A program made the position numbers and the translations under genes. Shown here in pieces: positions 1 to 8,275 of a DNA stretch of 64,000 nucleotides. Positions within the stretch are counted from its first letter, which is position 1. Each line of letters starts with the position of its first letter. This stretch comes from Pseudomonadota bacterium. Lineage in GTDB: Bacteria > Myxococcota_A > Polyangia > GCA-2747355. The notes under the pieces were generated by a model that ran no database searches, was not told the origin of the DNA, and saw nothing but the letters and a program-made list of their open reading frames with translations. The stretch spans positions 186,001 to 250,000 of the forward strand of contig JADJDT010000008.1 in the NCBI GenBank assembly GCA_016702545.1, read 5' to 3'.

Positions 1-789
1 TGGGCACCTAGCGAGGGCGAGGCCTGGGCGGTCGGCTTGCAGGGGCGGGTGCTGCGCCTGGGCGCCGGCGCCTGGCAGGCGATCGAGGTGCCGACGACGG
101 AGCACCTGACGGCGGTCTGGGGCAGCGCGGCGGACGACGTGTGGGCCGTCGGTTGGAACGGCACGCTGCTGCACTTCGACGGCGAGCGCTGGCTGCTCCA
201 TCCGACGCCGACCACGGCCCACCTGCTCGGGGTCTGGGGCCGCTCGGCGACGGAGATCTGGGCGGTCGGCGCCGCGGGCACGCTGCTGCGCTTCGGCGGG
301 GCGGTCTGGGAGGCGCAGCCGCTGCCGACGCAGGCGCTGCTGACGACGGTGCGCGGGGGGCCGACGGGGGACCTCTGGGTGGCCGGCGAGGGCGGGACGG
401 TGCTGCGCGGCGACGGCGAGCAATGGGTGCTGGAGCCCACGCCGCTGCGGGTTCCGCTGACCGCGCTGTGGACCGGCAAGGGCGGGGACGAGGTCTGGGC
501 GGTGGGACGATCCGCGACGCTGCTGCGCCGGCAGGAGGGGGGGTGGCAGCGTGTCGAGGGGCCCCTGCCGGGGCTGGTGGCCGATCTCGCGGCCGTGTGG
601 GGCGATGGCGCCGCCACCTGGGCCGTCGGCGACCAAGGGGTGGTCTTACGCCACGACGGAGCGCGCTGGCAGCTGGTGACCTACTTCGCCGGCGCAGCGC
701 CCGTGGACCTGTTGGGCCTGTGGGGCGTCGGCCGCCGCCTGTGGGCGGTGGGCACCGGAGGCACGATCCTGCGCTACGACAGCCCCTGA
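1..789 (+). CDS. Propeller-repeat protein, 3' part of a gene starting before the window
   Basis: The frame is open from base 1, so the true start is outside the window; 262 codons are visible. The chain is made of seven tandem units of about 40 residues. Each has a VWG-like strand, a WAVG motif and a turn leading into a G-T-x-L strand, often followed by F-D-G-x-x-W. This repeat is common in exported myxobacterial proteins and is expected to form a beta propeller. No catalytic motif is visible, and the chain stops right after the last unit. A cell-surface binding or scaffold role is inference. A TTG at 37 could be miscalled as the start, but repeat sequence continues upstream of it. Confidence 0.75.
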   Translation, partial: WAPSEGEAWAVGLQGRVLRLGAGAWQAIEVPTTEHLTAVWGSAADDVWAVGWNGTLLHFDGERWLLHPTPTTAHLLGVWGRSATEIWAVGAAGTLLRFGGAVWEAQPLPTQALLTTVRGGPTGDLWVAGEGGTVLRGDGEQWVLEPTPLRVPLTALWTGKGGDEVWAVGRSATLLRRQEGGWQRVEGPLPGLVADLAAVWGDGAATWAVGDQGVVLRHDGARWQLVTYFAGAAPVDLLGLWGVGRRLWAVGTGGTILRYDSP

Positions 790-848
790 CGCCGACCCGC
801 TGAGGCTCATCTGACGGCTACAAACCTGCCCGCGCCGAGGCTCTGGTC

Positions 849-854
849 TATACT
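849..854 (+). promoter_or_regulatory. Possible -10 element (TATACT)
   Basis: TATACT lies 41 bases before the ATG of the Hsp70-like gene in an otherwise very GC-rich spacer, which makes it a plausible -10 box. No convincing -35 hexamer is visible at the usual distance. Confidence 0.25.
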
Positions 855-894
855 CGCCGGCACCGCCGGTTGACGGCAGCGCCGGTACCAGCCC

Positions 895-3318
895 ATGAGT
901 CGAGAGCGAGACAAGTCCGCACCGGATCCTGTCGCGGAGATCGTCAACCGCTATGGCCGGCGCGCGTCCAGCGCACGGCGCGAGCCGACGGGTCGCTTCT
1001 GGCAGCGGCTGGCCGAGTCCGTCTCGCGCGAGCCGACCGTCAGCCGTGAGGTCGTGCGCACGGTGCGCCCGCCGGTCACGGGCGGGGCCCCGGTGGAGCA
1101 AGACCCGGACGCTCCGGAGGTGCCGGTGCAGGCACCGCCGCGGGCGACGGCCCGCGCTAGCGACGACGACGATCTGGGCGAGATCGACGTCGACCTCGCG
1201 AGCCGGCCACGCGCGCCGTCGGGTGTGCAGGCCCGCGCGCCGAGTGCGCCACGCGCACCGTCCGGTGTGCAGGCGCGCGCGCCGAGTGCGTCAGGGAGGC
1301 CGGTGCTGGGCGCGCCGGTGCTGGCGCCCGAGCGCGGTCCGTCGGCGCCGGCCCTGTCCGTGGCCGCATTCGCTGAGGACCCGCCGATCGAGATCACGCT
1401 GCCCGATGGCTCGACGCTCACGCTGGCCGGGCGCCGCCTCGAGGGGCCCGCTGGGCGGTCGCGCCTGCTGGCCGCCGACTCGCCGGGGAATCCGCGCTGG
1501 CTGCTCGACGCGCTGAGCGCGCTGGCGCGCGGCACGCAGGCAGCCTTGCAGCGCGTGGCCAACGCCAGGAGTGCGGGCGAGGTGCTGGCACCGTCGGCAC
1601 CGAAGCCCCTGCCGTCCCCGCGGCTGCCCACCGGCGAGCCGCCGGCGGTGGGGCCGACCGCCGAAGCGACCGCCGCGGAGCTGGTGGAGGACGTCGCGCT
1701 GCAGGACGACCTGCTCCTGCCCGAGGGGCTGCTCGCGGCGTTGGCCGAGGGCGCGGCGGCCGCCGTCGAAGGTGATGAGCTTCCGCTGTGGGACGGGTTG
1801 CCGCCGCTGCCCGAGGGGGAGGCCCCGGCAGCGCCGGAGACGCCGGAGTCCGCTGCGTCGGCGCCGCGCTCGCATCGGGCGTCGGTTCGCCTCGGCGGCG
1901 CCGCCGCGGAACAAGGCGCGCGGTCGAGGAGCGGATCGCAGCCGGCTGTCCGCAGCGCCGAGCGGTCGTCCTCGGCGCCGCAGCCCAGTCTCGGCGAGGC
2001 GCCGCCGACGCAGCCCGGCAAGCGGCGTCGCCCCACCGCCGCGTCGCCGGCCGAGGCGCCTCCTGAGCGGGTGCGGCCCGCACGACCGCCGCTGCGCGGG
2101 CATCCCACGCCGCCGACCGCCCGCGCGCTGGCGCGAGCTCCTGCGCTGGTGCTGGGCGTCGACCTCGGCCACACCTACGCGCGCGTGGGCGTGATGCGGC
2201 CGCAGATGGAGCTGCTCGGCGACGCGCAGGGCCGCCGCGCGCTGCCGGTGGTGGTGGGCTTCCCGCAGCGGGACGAGGTGGTGCTGGGGTGGGAGGCGCG
2301 TCAGCTACGCGGAGAGCACCCCGAGCTGACGCTGGCGCACTTCACGCGCCTGCTCGGCCTGTCGCTGGACCAGGCGCAACGCGGGGGTGTGCTGGACGCG
2401 GCGGGCCTGCCGGCGCGGGGCAGCAGCGCGGGTGAGCTGCTCTTCGAGGCTCATCGGCGGGAGCTGACGGCGGCGCGGCTGGTGACGCTGCTGCTGGCCG
2501 AGCTGCGCGCCGTGGCCAGCCAGGCCCTGGCGCAGCCGGTCGGCGACGCGGTCTTCAGCGTGCCGCTCGGCTTGACGGCGCGGCAGCGCCAGGTCTTGCG
2601 CGAGGCGGCAGGGCAGGCGGGATGGGAGGGCGTCTCGCTGGTGGATGCGCCCTGGGCTGCCCTGCGGGCCTGGGGCCTCGATCAGCATCCAGGGCTCGTG
2701 GCCGTTTACGATCTCGGCGGGACGAGCTTCGAGTTCTGCGTGCTGCAGACCGGGTCGTCGGCCGAGCGGCGGGTGCTCGGCATGGCCAGCGAGGCGGGGG
2801 TCGGGTCGATGCTGCTCGATGCCGCGCTCGCGGGTCGGGTGGCGGAGCGCTTCGGTCGAGCCACCGGCATCGATCTGCGCGCGCGTCCCGCCGCCTGGCA
2901 GCTTCTGCTCGCGGCCTGCGAGGATGCCAAGTGCCAGCTCAGCGAGCGCAACGCCGTCCAGGTCGTGGCCGGGGAGCTGCTCGAGCCCAGCCTGCTGGCC
3001 GAGGCGCAGCATTCAATGGGCGTGACCTATCGGTTGACGCGCAAGGAGCTCAGCGAGCTGGCGGGCGGGGTCGTCGATCGGTCGTTGGGGGTGGTCGTGC
3101 GCGTGCTGGCCCAGGCGGGCCTGGCCACCCGGGCGCTGAGCGCCGTGGTGCTCTGTGGTGGCGGTGCGCTCAGCCCCTTGGTGCGCGACGCCGTGGCCGG
3201 GTTCTTCGAACGCGAGCCCCTGGCCCACGACGCGCAGCTCGCCGGTGTGCACGGGGCGGCGAGCCTCGGGGCTGCCGGTGAGGCCAGGTTTGAGGCGATG
3301 ACGCACGCCGATGACTGA
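895..3318 (+). CDS. Hsp70-like (DnaK ATPase fold) protein with long disordered N-terminus
   Basis: The 807-residue protein has two parts. Residues 1 to about 415 are rich in Pro, Ala, Arg and Ser, low in complexity and probably disordered. They include a 14-residue sequence repeated twice near residue 105. From about residue 418 an Hsp70/actin-type ATPase fold follows: phosphate-1 loop GVDLGHTYARVGV, phosphate-2 segment VYDLGGTSFEF and adenosine motif VVLCGGGALSPL. A normal substrate-binding domain is absent because the chain ends soon after the ATPase. The usual DnaK order (ATPase first) is therefore inverted into tail plus ATPase. It may act in regulation or cell-surface biology rather than general folding; this is inference. 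Its stop overlaps the start of the next gene by 8 bases, suggesting translational coupling. Confidence 0.7.
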   Translation: MSRERDKSAPDPVAEIVNRYGRRASSARREPTGRFWQRLAESVSREPTVSREVVRTVRPPVTGGAPVEQDPDAPEVPVQAPPRATARASDDDDLGEIDVDLASRPRAPSGVQARAPSAPRAPSGVQARAPSASGRPVLGAPVLAPERGPSAPALSVAAFAEDPPIEITLPDGSTLTLAGRRLEGPAGRSRLLAADSPGNPRWLLDALSALARGTQAALQRVANARSAGEVLAPSAPKPLPSPRLPTGEPPAVGPTAEATAAELVEDVALQDDLLLPEGLLAALAEGAAAAVEGDELPLWDGLPPLPEGEAPAAPETPESAASAPRSHRASVRLGGAAAEQGARSRSGSQPAVRSAERSSSAPQPSLGEAPPTQPGKRRRPTAASPAEAPPERVRPARPPLRGHPTPPTARALARAPALVLGVDLGHTYARVGVMRPQMELLGDAQGRRALPVVVGFPQRDEVVLGWEARQLRGEHPELTLAHFTRLLGLSLDQAQRGGVLDAAGLPARGSSAGELLFEAHRRELTAARLVTLLLAELRAVASQALAQPVGDAVFSVPLGLTARQRQVLREAAGQAGWEGVSLVDAPWAALRAWGLDQHPGLVAVYDLGGTSFEFCVLQTGSSAERRVLGMASEAGVGSMLLDAALAGRVAERFGRATGIDLRARPAAWQLLLAACEDAKCQLSERNAVQVVAGELLEPSLLAEAQHSMGVTYRLTRKELSELAGGVVDRSLGVVVRVLAQAGLATRALSAVVLCGGGALSPLVRDAVAGFFEREPLAHDAQLAGVHGAASLGAAGEARFEAMTHADD
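1209..1292. repeat. Two tandem 42-bp in-frame repeats
   Basis: Two nearly identical 42-bp units start at 1209 and 1251 inside the disordered region of the Hsp70-like gene. Each encodes the same 14 residues containing SGVQARAPSA, so the duplication keeps frame and only lengthens the linker. Confidence 0.8.
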
Positions 3319-5230
3319 GGGCGCTGAGCCGCGGGTGCGTCGATCGGCCCTGCGCCGCCAACTCCCGCTGCCGCTCGCGCCACGAACGCTCTCCGTCGTG
3401 CTGGCGCTGTCCGCGCTGGCCACCGCCTGCGCAGCCCGTGCCGAGCGCTTGGCGCCCTGCCGCTCGCAGCCCGAGCGCGCGCTCTGGGTCTCGCCGCGCG
3501 AGCCGCGGGTGGGCGAGCCGCTGCGCGTGCTCGCCCTGGCCGAGCGCGACGCCCCGACGGCTCACTTGGCCCTGCTGGGGCCCGCGGGCTGGGAGCGCTT
3601 TCCGACGGCCCGAGGCGGCGGTCCGCCCTTCTGGTGGAGCGCCGAGCTTCCCAGCCCAAGCCGTCCTGCGCGCCTCCAGCTCGCCCTGCTCGGTGAGGGC
3701 GACGAGCCGCTGGTCTGCCTCGCGCTGCGCCTCGGCGCGCGCCGCGCCGACAGGCCAGGCCGGCCGGAGTTCGTCGCGCCCGCGGGCGCCGGCGCGCCAT
3801 GGCCGCTCCGGGCCGCCTGGGGCTGGTCCACCGAGGCGCTCTACGCCGCCTGGATCGAGCGGCTCTTCGCGGCACCGGCGGACGAGCGACCGAGCTGGTC
3901 CCCCTTGCATCAGGTGCTGCGCGATGCGCGCCGCAACTGGCTCTACAACCACCTCGGCCTCGCCGAGGACGGCCCCGATCCCGTGCGCGCGGTGGTGGCC
4001 CAGCCGGACTGCGCCGACCTGCCCTACTTCTTGCGCGCCTACTTCGCCTGGAAGCTGGGTCTTCCCTTTGGTTGGCGCCACTGCGACCGCGGCAGCGCGG
4101 CGCGGCCGGCGCGCTGTGGCCCCCTGCGCGAGGCGGTCCTGGGGCAGCCGACGGCGGCGGCCGGCGCGAGCGCGGCGCAGGCCTTCTCGCGGCTGCTGCG
4201 CGAGCAGCTCAGCCTCGTGCATTCGGGTGCGGGGCGCACCGCGGGTGACGACGACGCGACGGACCTCTATCCCGTCGCGCTGACGCGGGCGGCGTTGCGG
4301 CCAGGAACGGTCTACGTCGACCCTTACGGACACTTGCTCGTGATCGCGCGCTGGGAGGCGCAGGGTCCCCGCGGCAGCGGCGTGCTCTACGCGGTCGATG
4401 GCCACCCCGATCTGTCGGTGGGGCGCAAGCGCTTCTGGCGCGGTGCGTTCCTGTTCGTACCGGGCGCGGAGGGTGGCTCGGGCGGCTTCAAGGCCTTCCG
4501 CCCGCTGCGCGTGCGCGACGGGCTGACGGCGGCGTTGACCAACGACGAGCTGGGGCGCGAGCGCGGCTTCGCGGCGCCCTCGCTCGAGCAGTACGCCCTC
4601 GGCACCGACGCGTTCTATGCGCGCATGGAGGCGTTGATCAATCCGCGGCCCTTGGGGCCCGAGGACGCGCTGCGCGAGCGCATGCGGGCGTTGCACGAGC
4701 TGATGCTCGAGCGCGTCGAGGCCGTGGCCGTCGGCGAGCAGTACCTGCGGACGCAGGGCGGGCGTGAGATCGCGATGCCCGAGGGGCCGCGCATCTTCGA
4801 GTCGCGCGGCCCCTGGGAGGACTTCTCGACGCCGGCGCGCGATCTGCGGCTGTTGCTCGCGATCGACGAGACCGTCGGGTTCCCGGCCTACGTGGCGCGT
4901 CACCCCGAGCGCTTTGCCTGGCCGGCGGGGTTGGCCGCCGCCGCCGTCGCGGCCGCGCTCGAGCGTCTGCTGGCGCAGGGCACGGCCGCCGCCGTGCTGA
5001 GCTACCAGCGCAGCGACGGCGCGCAGCAGCGCCTGACCGTGGCCGAGGTGATCGCGCGTCGACAGGCGCTCGAGCTGGCCTACAACCCCAACGACTGCAT
5101 CGAGCTGCGTTGGGGCGCTCGGGGCGCCGAGCTCGCCAGCTGCCAGCGCCACGCTCCGAGCGAGCAGCGCGAACGCATGGCGCAATACCGCCCGTGGTTT
5201 GCGCGACGCCAGCGCCCGCCGCTGCGCTGA
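3311..5230 (+). CDS. Secreted protein of unknown function, candidate cysteine-protease-like fold
   Basis: The 639-residue protein starts at an ATG overlapping the previous stop by 8 bases, so the pair is probably co-translated. The N-terminus has basic residues and then a hydrophobic stretch ending in A-C-A-A-R-A, consistent with a signal peptide or lipoprotein signal (near residue 38). A central block (about residues 233-252, DCADLPYFLRAYFAWKLGLP) followed about 100 residues later by DPYGHLLVI looks like the Cys and His blocks of papain/NlpC/transglutaminase-like folds. Conserved-looking aromatic and Asp residues (YAVDGHPD) follow. No family was recognised with confidence, so peptidase or transglutaminase chemistry is only a hypothesis. 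It is convergent with the lytic transglycosylase 12 bases downstream. Confidence 0.6.
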   Translation: MTEGAEPRVRRSALRRQLPLPLAPRTLSVVLALSALATACAARAERLAPCRSQPERALWVSPREPRVGEPLRVLALAERDAPTAHLALLGPAGWERFPTARGGGPPFWWSAELPSPSRPARLQLALLGEGDEPLVCLALRLGARRADRPGRPEFVAPAGAGAPWPLRAAWGWSTEALYAAWIERLFAAPADERPSWSPLHQVLRDARRNWLYNHLGLAEDGPDPVRAVVAQPDCADLPYFLRAYFAWKLGLPFGWRHCDRGSAARPARCGPLREAVLGQPTAAAGASAAQAFSRLLREQLSLVHSGAGRTAGDDDATDLYPVALTRAALRPGTVYVDPYGHLLVIARWEAQGPRGSGVLYAVDGHPDLSVGRKRFWRGAFLFVPGAEGGSGGFKAFRPLRVRDGLTAALTNDELGRERGFAAPSLEQYALGTDAFYARMEALINPRPLGPEDALRERMRALHELMLERVEAVAVGEQYLRTQGGREIAMPEGPRIFESRGPWEDFSTPARDLRLLLAIDETVGFPAYVARHPERFAWPAGLAAAAVAAALERLLAQGTAAAVLSYQRSDGAQQRLTVAEVIARRQALELAYNPNDCIELRWGARGAELASCQRHAPSEQRERMAQYRPWFARRQRPPLR

Positions 5231-5242
5231 CCCGGCCCGGTG

Positions 5243-5884
5243 CTACTGAGGGGCGGCAGCGTCGTCGGTGCGGGGCCCGTAGAGCCGCTGCCGTAGCAGC
5301 GCGCGGAGTCCGGCGCGGTCGAGGTCGGCGGGGCGCGGGGCGCTGGCGAGCAGGTCCAAGGGCCCCTGGAGCCGATCGCGTGCGGCGAGCACGGTGCCGA
5401 CGTAGCGGCGGCTGTAGGCCGGCAGGAGCGCGCGCTGCGCCACCCAGCGCTGCACCCGCGCGGGTCCGGTGTGATAGGCCGCCAGCGCCAGCTCGACGCG
5501 GCCGTCGAAGCGCCGCAGCAGCTGCGCGAGGTAGGCCGTGCCGGCCTCGATGTTGAAAGCGGGATCCTCCAGCTCGGGTGCCGGCCAACCCAGCCGCCGG
5601 GCCAAGGCGGCGGCGGTACGCGGCATCAGCTGCATCAGGCCGCGTGCCCCGGTCGAGGAGACCGCGTCCGTGCGAAAGCCCGACTCCGTCTCGATCACGG
5701 CGCGGACCAGGGCCGGCTCGACGGCGTGGCGAGCGCACGCCTGCTGAAGCAGCGCTTCGATCACGGCCAGGTCGGAGGACGCGCTGCCGCGGCGCAGCGT
5801 CGGCTGCGCGGTCCCGCAGGCCGCCAGCCCGACCGCGAGCAGCAGCGCAGCGGAGCGCGTCGCAACACCGCAAGCCGAGCGCAT
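5243..5884 (-). CDS. Lytic transglycosylase lipoprotein (SLT fold)
   Basis: The 213-residue protein belongs to the Slt-type lytic transglycosylases, which cut the glycan strands of peptidoglycan. Residues 1-23 form a lipoprotein signal with lipobox LAAC. The SLT domain spans about residues 48-165. It has the catalytic glutamate in ETESGF (Glu67), then GARGLMQLMP, then N-I-E-A-G-T-AYL, then LALAAYHTGPARV, in the family order. The ATG at 5884 was chosen because it sits directly before the lipoprotein signal; the longer open frame upstream is not coding-like. The protein is probably anchored in the outer membrane facing the periplasm. It is divergent from the BPI-like gene. Confidence 0.88.
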   Translation of the reverse strand: MRSACGVATRSAALLLAVGLAACGTAQPTLRRGSASSDLAVIEALLQQACARHAVEPALVRAVIETESGFRTDAVSSTGARGLMQLMPRTAAALARRLGWPAPELEDPAFNIEAGTAYLAQLLRRFDGRVELALAAYHTGPARVQRWVAQRALLPAYSRRYVGTVLAARDRLQGPLDLLASAPRPADLDRAGLRALLRQRLYGPRTDDAAAPQ

Positions 5885-6058
5885 CGTCGCAGCATCAGCG
5901 GCCCCGCGACGACCGTCAACAAAAGCTGGCTCATCAAGTGGCCACCGCGGCGGCGCGCGGCGGGGCATGCGGAGAATAGTGCAGGAGCCTAGCGCCTTGC
6001 CCGATAGGCACGGTGTTTGCTTTGGTCCGGCCCATCGTCCGCAGCGGAGCCCGCGCAG

Positions 6059-8275
6059 ATGCCCCGACGACCTGGCTGCCCAACTCGCGTGATCCTCGTC
6101 CTCGTCCTGCTGGGGCTGCACGCGCGGGCCCACGCGCTGCGCTGTGAGCGCGGCCTGGCGCTGCGGATCAGCGACGCCGGACTGCGCTTGATGGCGGAGG
6201 GGCTGCGCGCTGCGCTGCCGCCGGCGATCGACCTGCCGGCGATGTCGGCGGTGGTCTACGATTGGCCGCTGACCACGGCGGACGCGCGCGTGGAGCTCCC
6301 CGTGGTCCCGCGCGCGGTGACGATTCGTGCGCTCGAAGCGGCGCTGGTGGGGGACGTGCTGCGCCTCAACGGCGCGTTCGACGTCAACGTGCAGACCCCC
6401 CTGGTCGTGGTCAACCCCTACGCCGGCTTCGGCAGCGCGGCCTGTCGAGCGGACGTGGTCTTGCCGAACCTTCGCTTCACGATCGATCTGGCGGTCGGCG
6501 GCGCCGGGGACCGGGTGCAGCTCACCCCGAGCAACGTGCGGGTCGAGGCCGCGGGCGCCGGCAGTCATGCGCAGCTGAGCGGCTGTGACACGCTGCAGTT
6601 CCTGGCTCAGCTGGTCGGTGCACTGAAGGAGCAGACGATCGAGCAGCTACGCGGCTGGCTCGAGCGCTTCGCGCGCCAGGACGCGGCCCGGCTGACGGAG
6701 GCCTGGCTGGCCCAGGCGACGACCCTGACCGGTCAGGTGCAGGGAGTCGGCTACAGCACGCAGCTGGTCGGCTCGAGCAGCGCGGGCGGCGCGCTGGTGG
6801 CCGAGGCGAGCGCCTCCTTCGAGCTGCCGGCGGGTGCCGGGCCGCGCTGTGCGGTGGCACCGGCGCGTCCGCCCGCGGCGCCCGTTTGCTCGCGTGCCGT
6901 GTTGCCGCCCACCGACCGCGTCGGCGCGATGTACGCAATCTCGATCAGCGACGGCCTGCTCAATCAGGCGCTCTACACCGCCTGGTCGGCGGGCACCCTC
7001 TGCCTCGACAGCGCCTCGCCGCTCTTTACGCGCTGGGCGGGCTCGCCCGAGCTGTTGGTGGCCACCCTCGGCCTGCCGGCGGGCACCCAGCTCGCCTTCA
7101 CGGTGGGGCTGGCCCAACCCCCGCGGCTCGACCTCTCGGTGGGTCGCGGCGCCGAGCTGCGCCTCGAGGGCATGCAGCTCGCCGTCTCGGCCAGTCTGCC
7201 GGGAGCGCAGCGCGGGTCGTTCACGGTGCATGCGGACGCCAGCGGGACGGCGCGGCCGTGGATCGACCCGGCCTCTCACGGCCTGATGTTGGCGTTGGGG
7301 CCCGTCACCCTCAGCCGACTGGCCGTGCAGCCCCAGACCGGTCCGGGGCTGAGCCTCGACCCGGCCCGCGTGCAGGACTTCCTCGCGCAGGTCGTGGTCC
7401 CGCTCTTCGAGGCGCGACTCTCTGCGCTGCCCCTCTCGCCGGTCGTGGTCGATGCGCGGCGCTTCCTGCTCGAGCTGAAGCAGGTCTTCGTCGGCGATGG
7501 CTTCATCGCCCTGCACGCCGATGCGCATCCGATGAAGCCCGCCCTGCCCGATAACTTGCCGCCGGAGACGGTGCTGCCTGTCCCGCCGGCGCCGCTGGTC
7601 GGCCCGCGGCTATTGACGCTGACGCTCGGCGGCTCGGACAACGCTACGCCACCCGCGCTGCTGCGCTTCGAGACGCGCGTGGATCGCGGCGCCTGGAGTG
7701 GCCCGCGCTTCGGTGCGCAGGCGGAGCTCGCGCTAGCGGCCGGCGCCCACCTGGTCGAGGCGCGCGCCGTGGACCTCGCCGGTAACAGCGACCCCACGCC
7801 GCTGGCCTTGACGCTGACCGTCGACGCGGTCCCGCCGACGCTGGAGATCACTTCGGCACTGGAGGCGCTACTGACCGACGGCGGGGCGGCCGTGCGCTTC
7901 CGCGGCGCCGACGACCGCACGCCCGTCGAGGCGCTCGAGCTCAGCGCCGAGCTGTGGCGCGTGCCGGACGGTGGTGGCGCGCCGGAGCTGAAGCGCGCCG
8001 AGCGCTTGCCCAGCGGGGCGCAGAGCGTGCGGCTCGCGGTGGACGGTGAGGGCGTCTTCCGCCTGCGGGTGATCGTGCGCGACCAGGCCGGCAACGCGAC
8101 CTCGGCCGAACGCGGGTTCGTCGTCGATCGCGGCGGCTGCGCGCTGGTCGGGGGCGGGGCTGGCCGAGGCACCAGGCTTGCGTTGCTGCTGCTTGCCGTT
8201 CTACTGCTCGGTGCGCAGCGGCGCGGGCGCCGCGGGGGAGCAGGCCATTCTCGCACCAGCCGCGCTGACCGCTAG
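6059..8275 (+). CDS. Exported protein with possible BPI-like lipid-binding domains and MYXO-CTERM-like anchor
   Basis: The 738-residue protein starts at the ATG directly before a signal peptide (hydrophobic core VILVLVLLGL, cleavage near A-H-A). A TTG 42 bases upstream is possible but adds no useful sequence. Two long regions alternate amphipathic helices and strands: about residues 30-250 and 290-500. The second includes VVPLFEARLSALPLSPVVV followed by a strand-rich VGDGFIALHAD. This resembles tubular lipid-binding (BPI/SMP-like) proteins, but the match is by pattern only. An Ig-like domain with an AVDLAGNSDPTP motif follows (about 515-700). The end has a Gly-rich Cys motif, a membrane helix LALLLLAVLLLG and an Arg cluster, as in MYXO-CTERM sorting signals. 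It should be exported and cell-associated. Confidence 0.65.
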   Translation: MPRRPGCPTRVILVLVLLGLHARAHALRCERGLALRISDAGLRLMAEGLRAALPPAIDLPAMSAVVYDWPLTTADARVELPVVPRAVTIRALEAALVGDVLRLNGAFDVNVQTPLVVVNPYAGFGSAACRADVVLPNLRFTIDLAVGGAGDRVQLTPSNVRVEAAGAGSHAQLSGCDTLQFLAQLVGALKEQTIEQLRGWLERFARQDAARLTEAWLAQATTLTGQVQGVGYSTQLVGSSSAGGALVAEASASFELPAGAGPRCAVAPARPPAAPVCSRAVLPPTDRVGAMYAISISDGLLNQALYTAWSAGTLCLDSASPLFTRWAGSPELLVATLGLPAGTQLAFTVGLAQPPRLDLSVGRGAELRLEGMQLAVSASLPGAQRGSFTVHADASGTARPWIDPASHGLMLALGPVTLSRLAVQPQTGPGLSLDPARVQDFLAQVVVPLFEARLSALPLSPVVVDARRFLLELKQVFVGDGFIALHADAHPMKPALPDNLPPETVLPVPPAPLVGPRLLTLTLGGSDNATPPALLRFETRVDRGAWSGPRFGAQAELALAAGAHLVEARAVDLAGNSDPTPLALTLTVDAVPPTLEITSALEALLTDGGAAVRFRGADDRTPVEALELSAELWRVPDGGGAPELKRAERLPSGAQSVRLAVDGEGVFRLRVIVRDQAGNATSAERGFVVDRGGCALVGGGAGRGTRLALLLLAVLLLGAQRRGRRGGAGHSRTSRADR

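Noticed and set aside
3170..5185. 671-codon minus-strand open frame
   Set aside because: Antisense shadow of the 3311-5230 gene; no motif.
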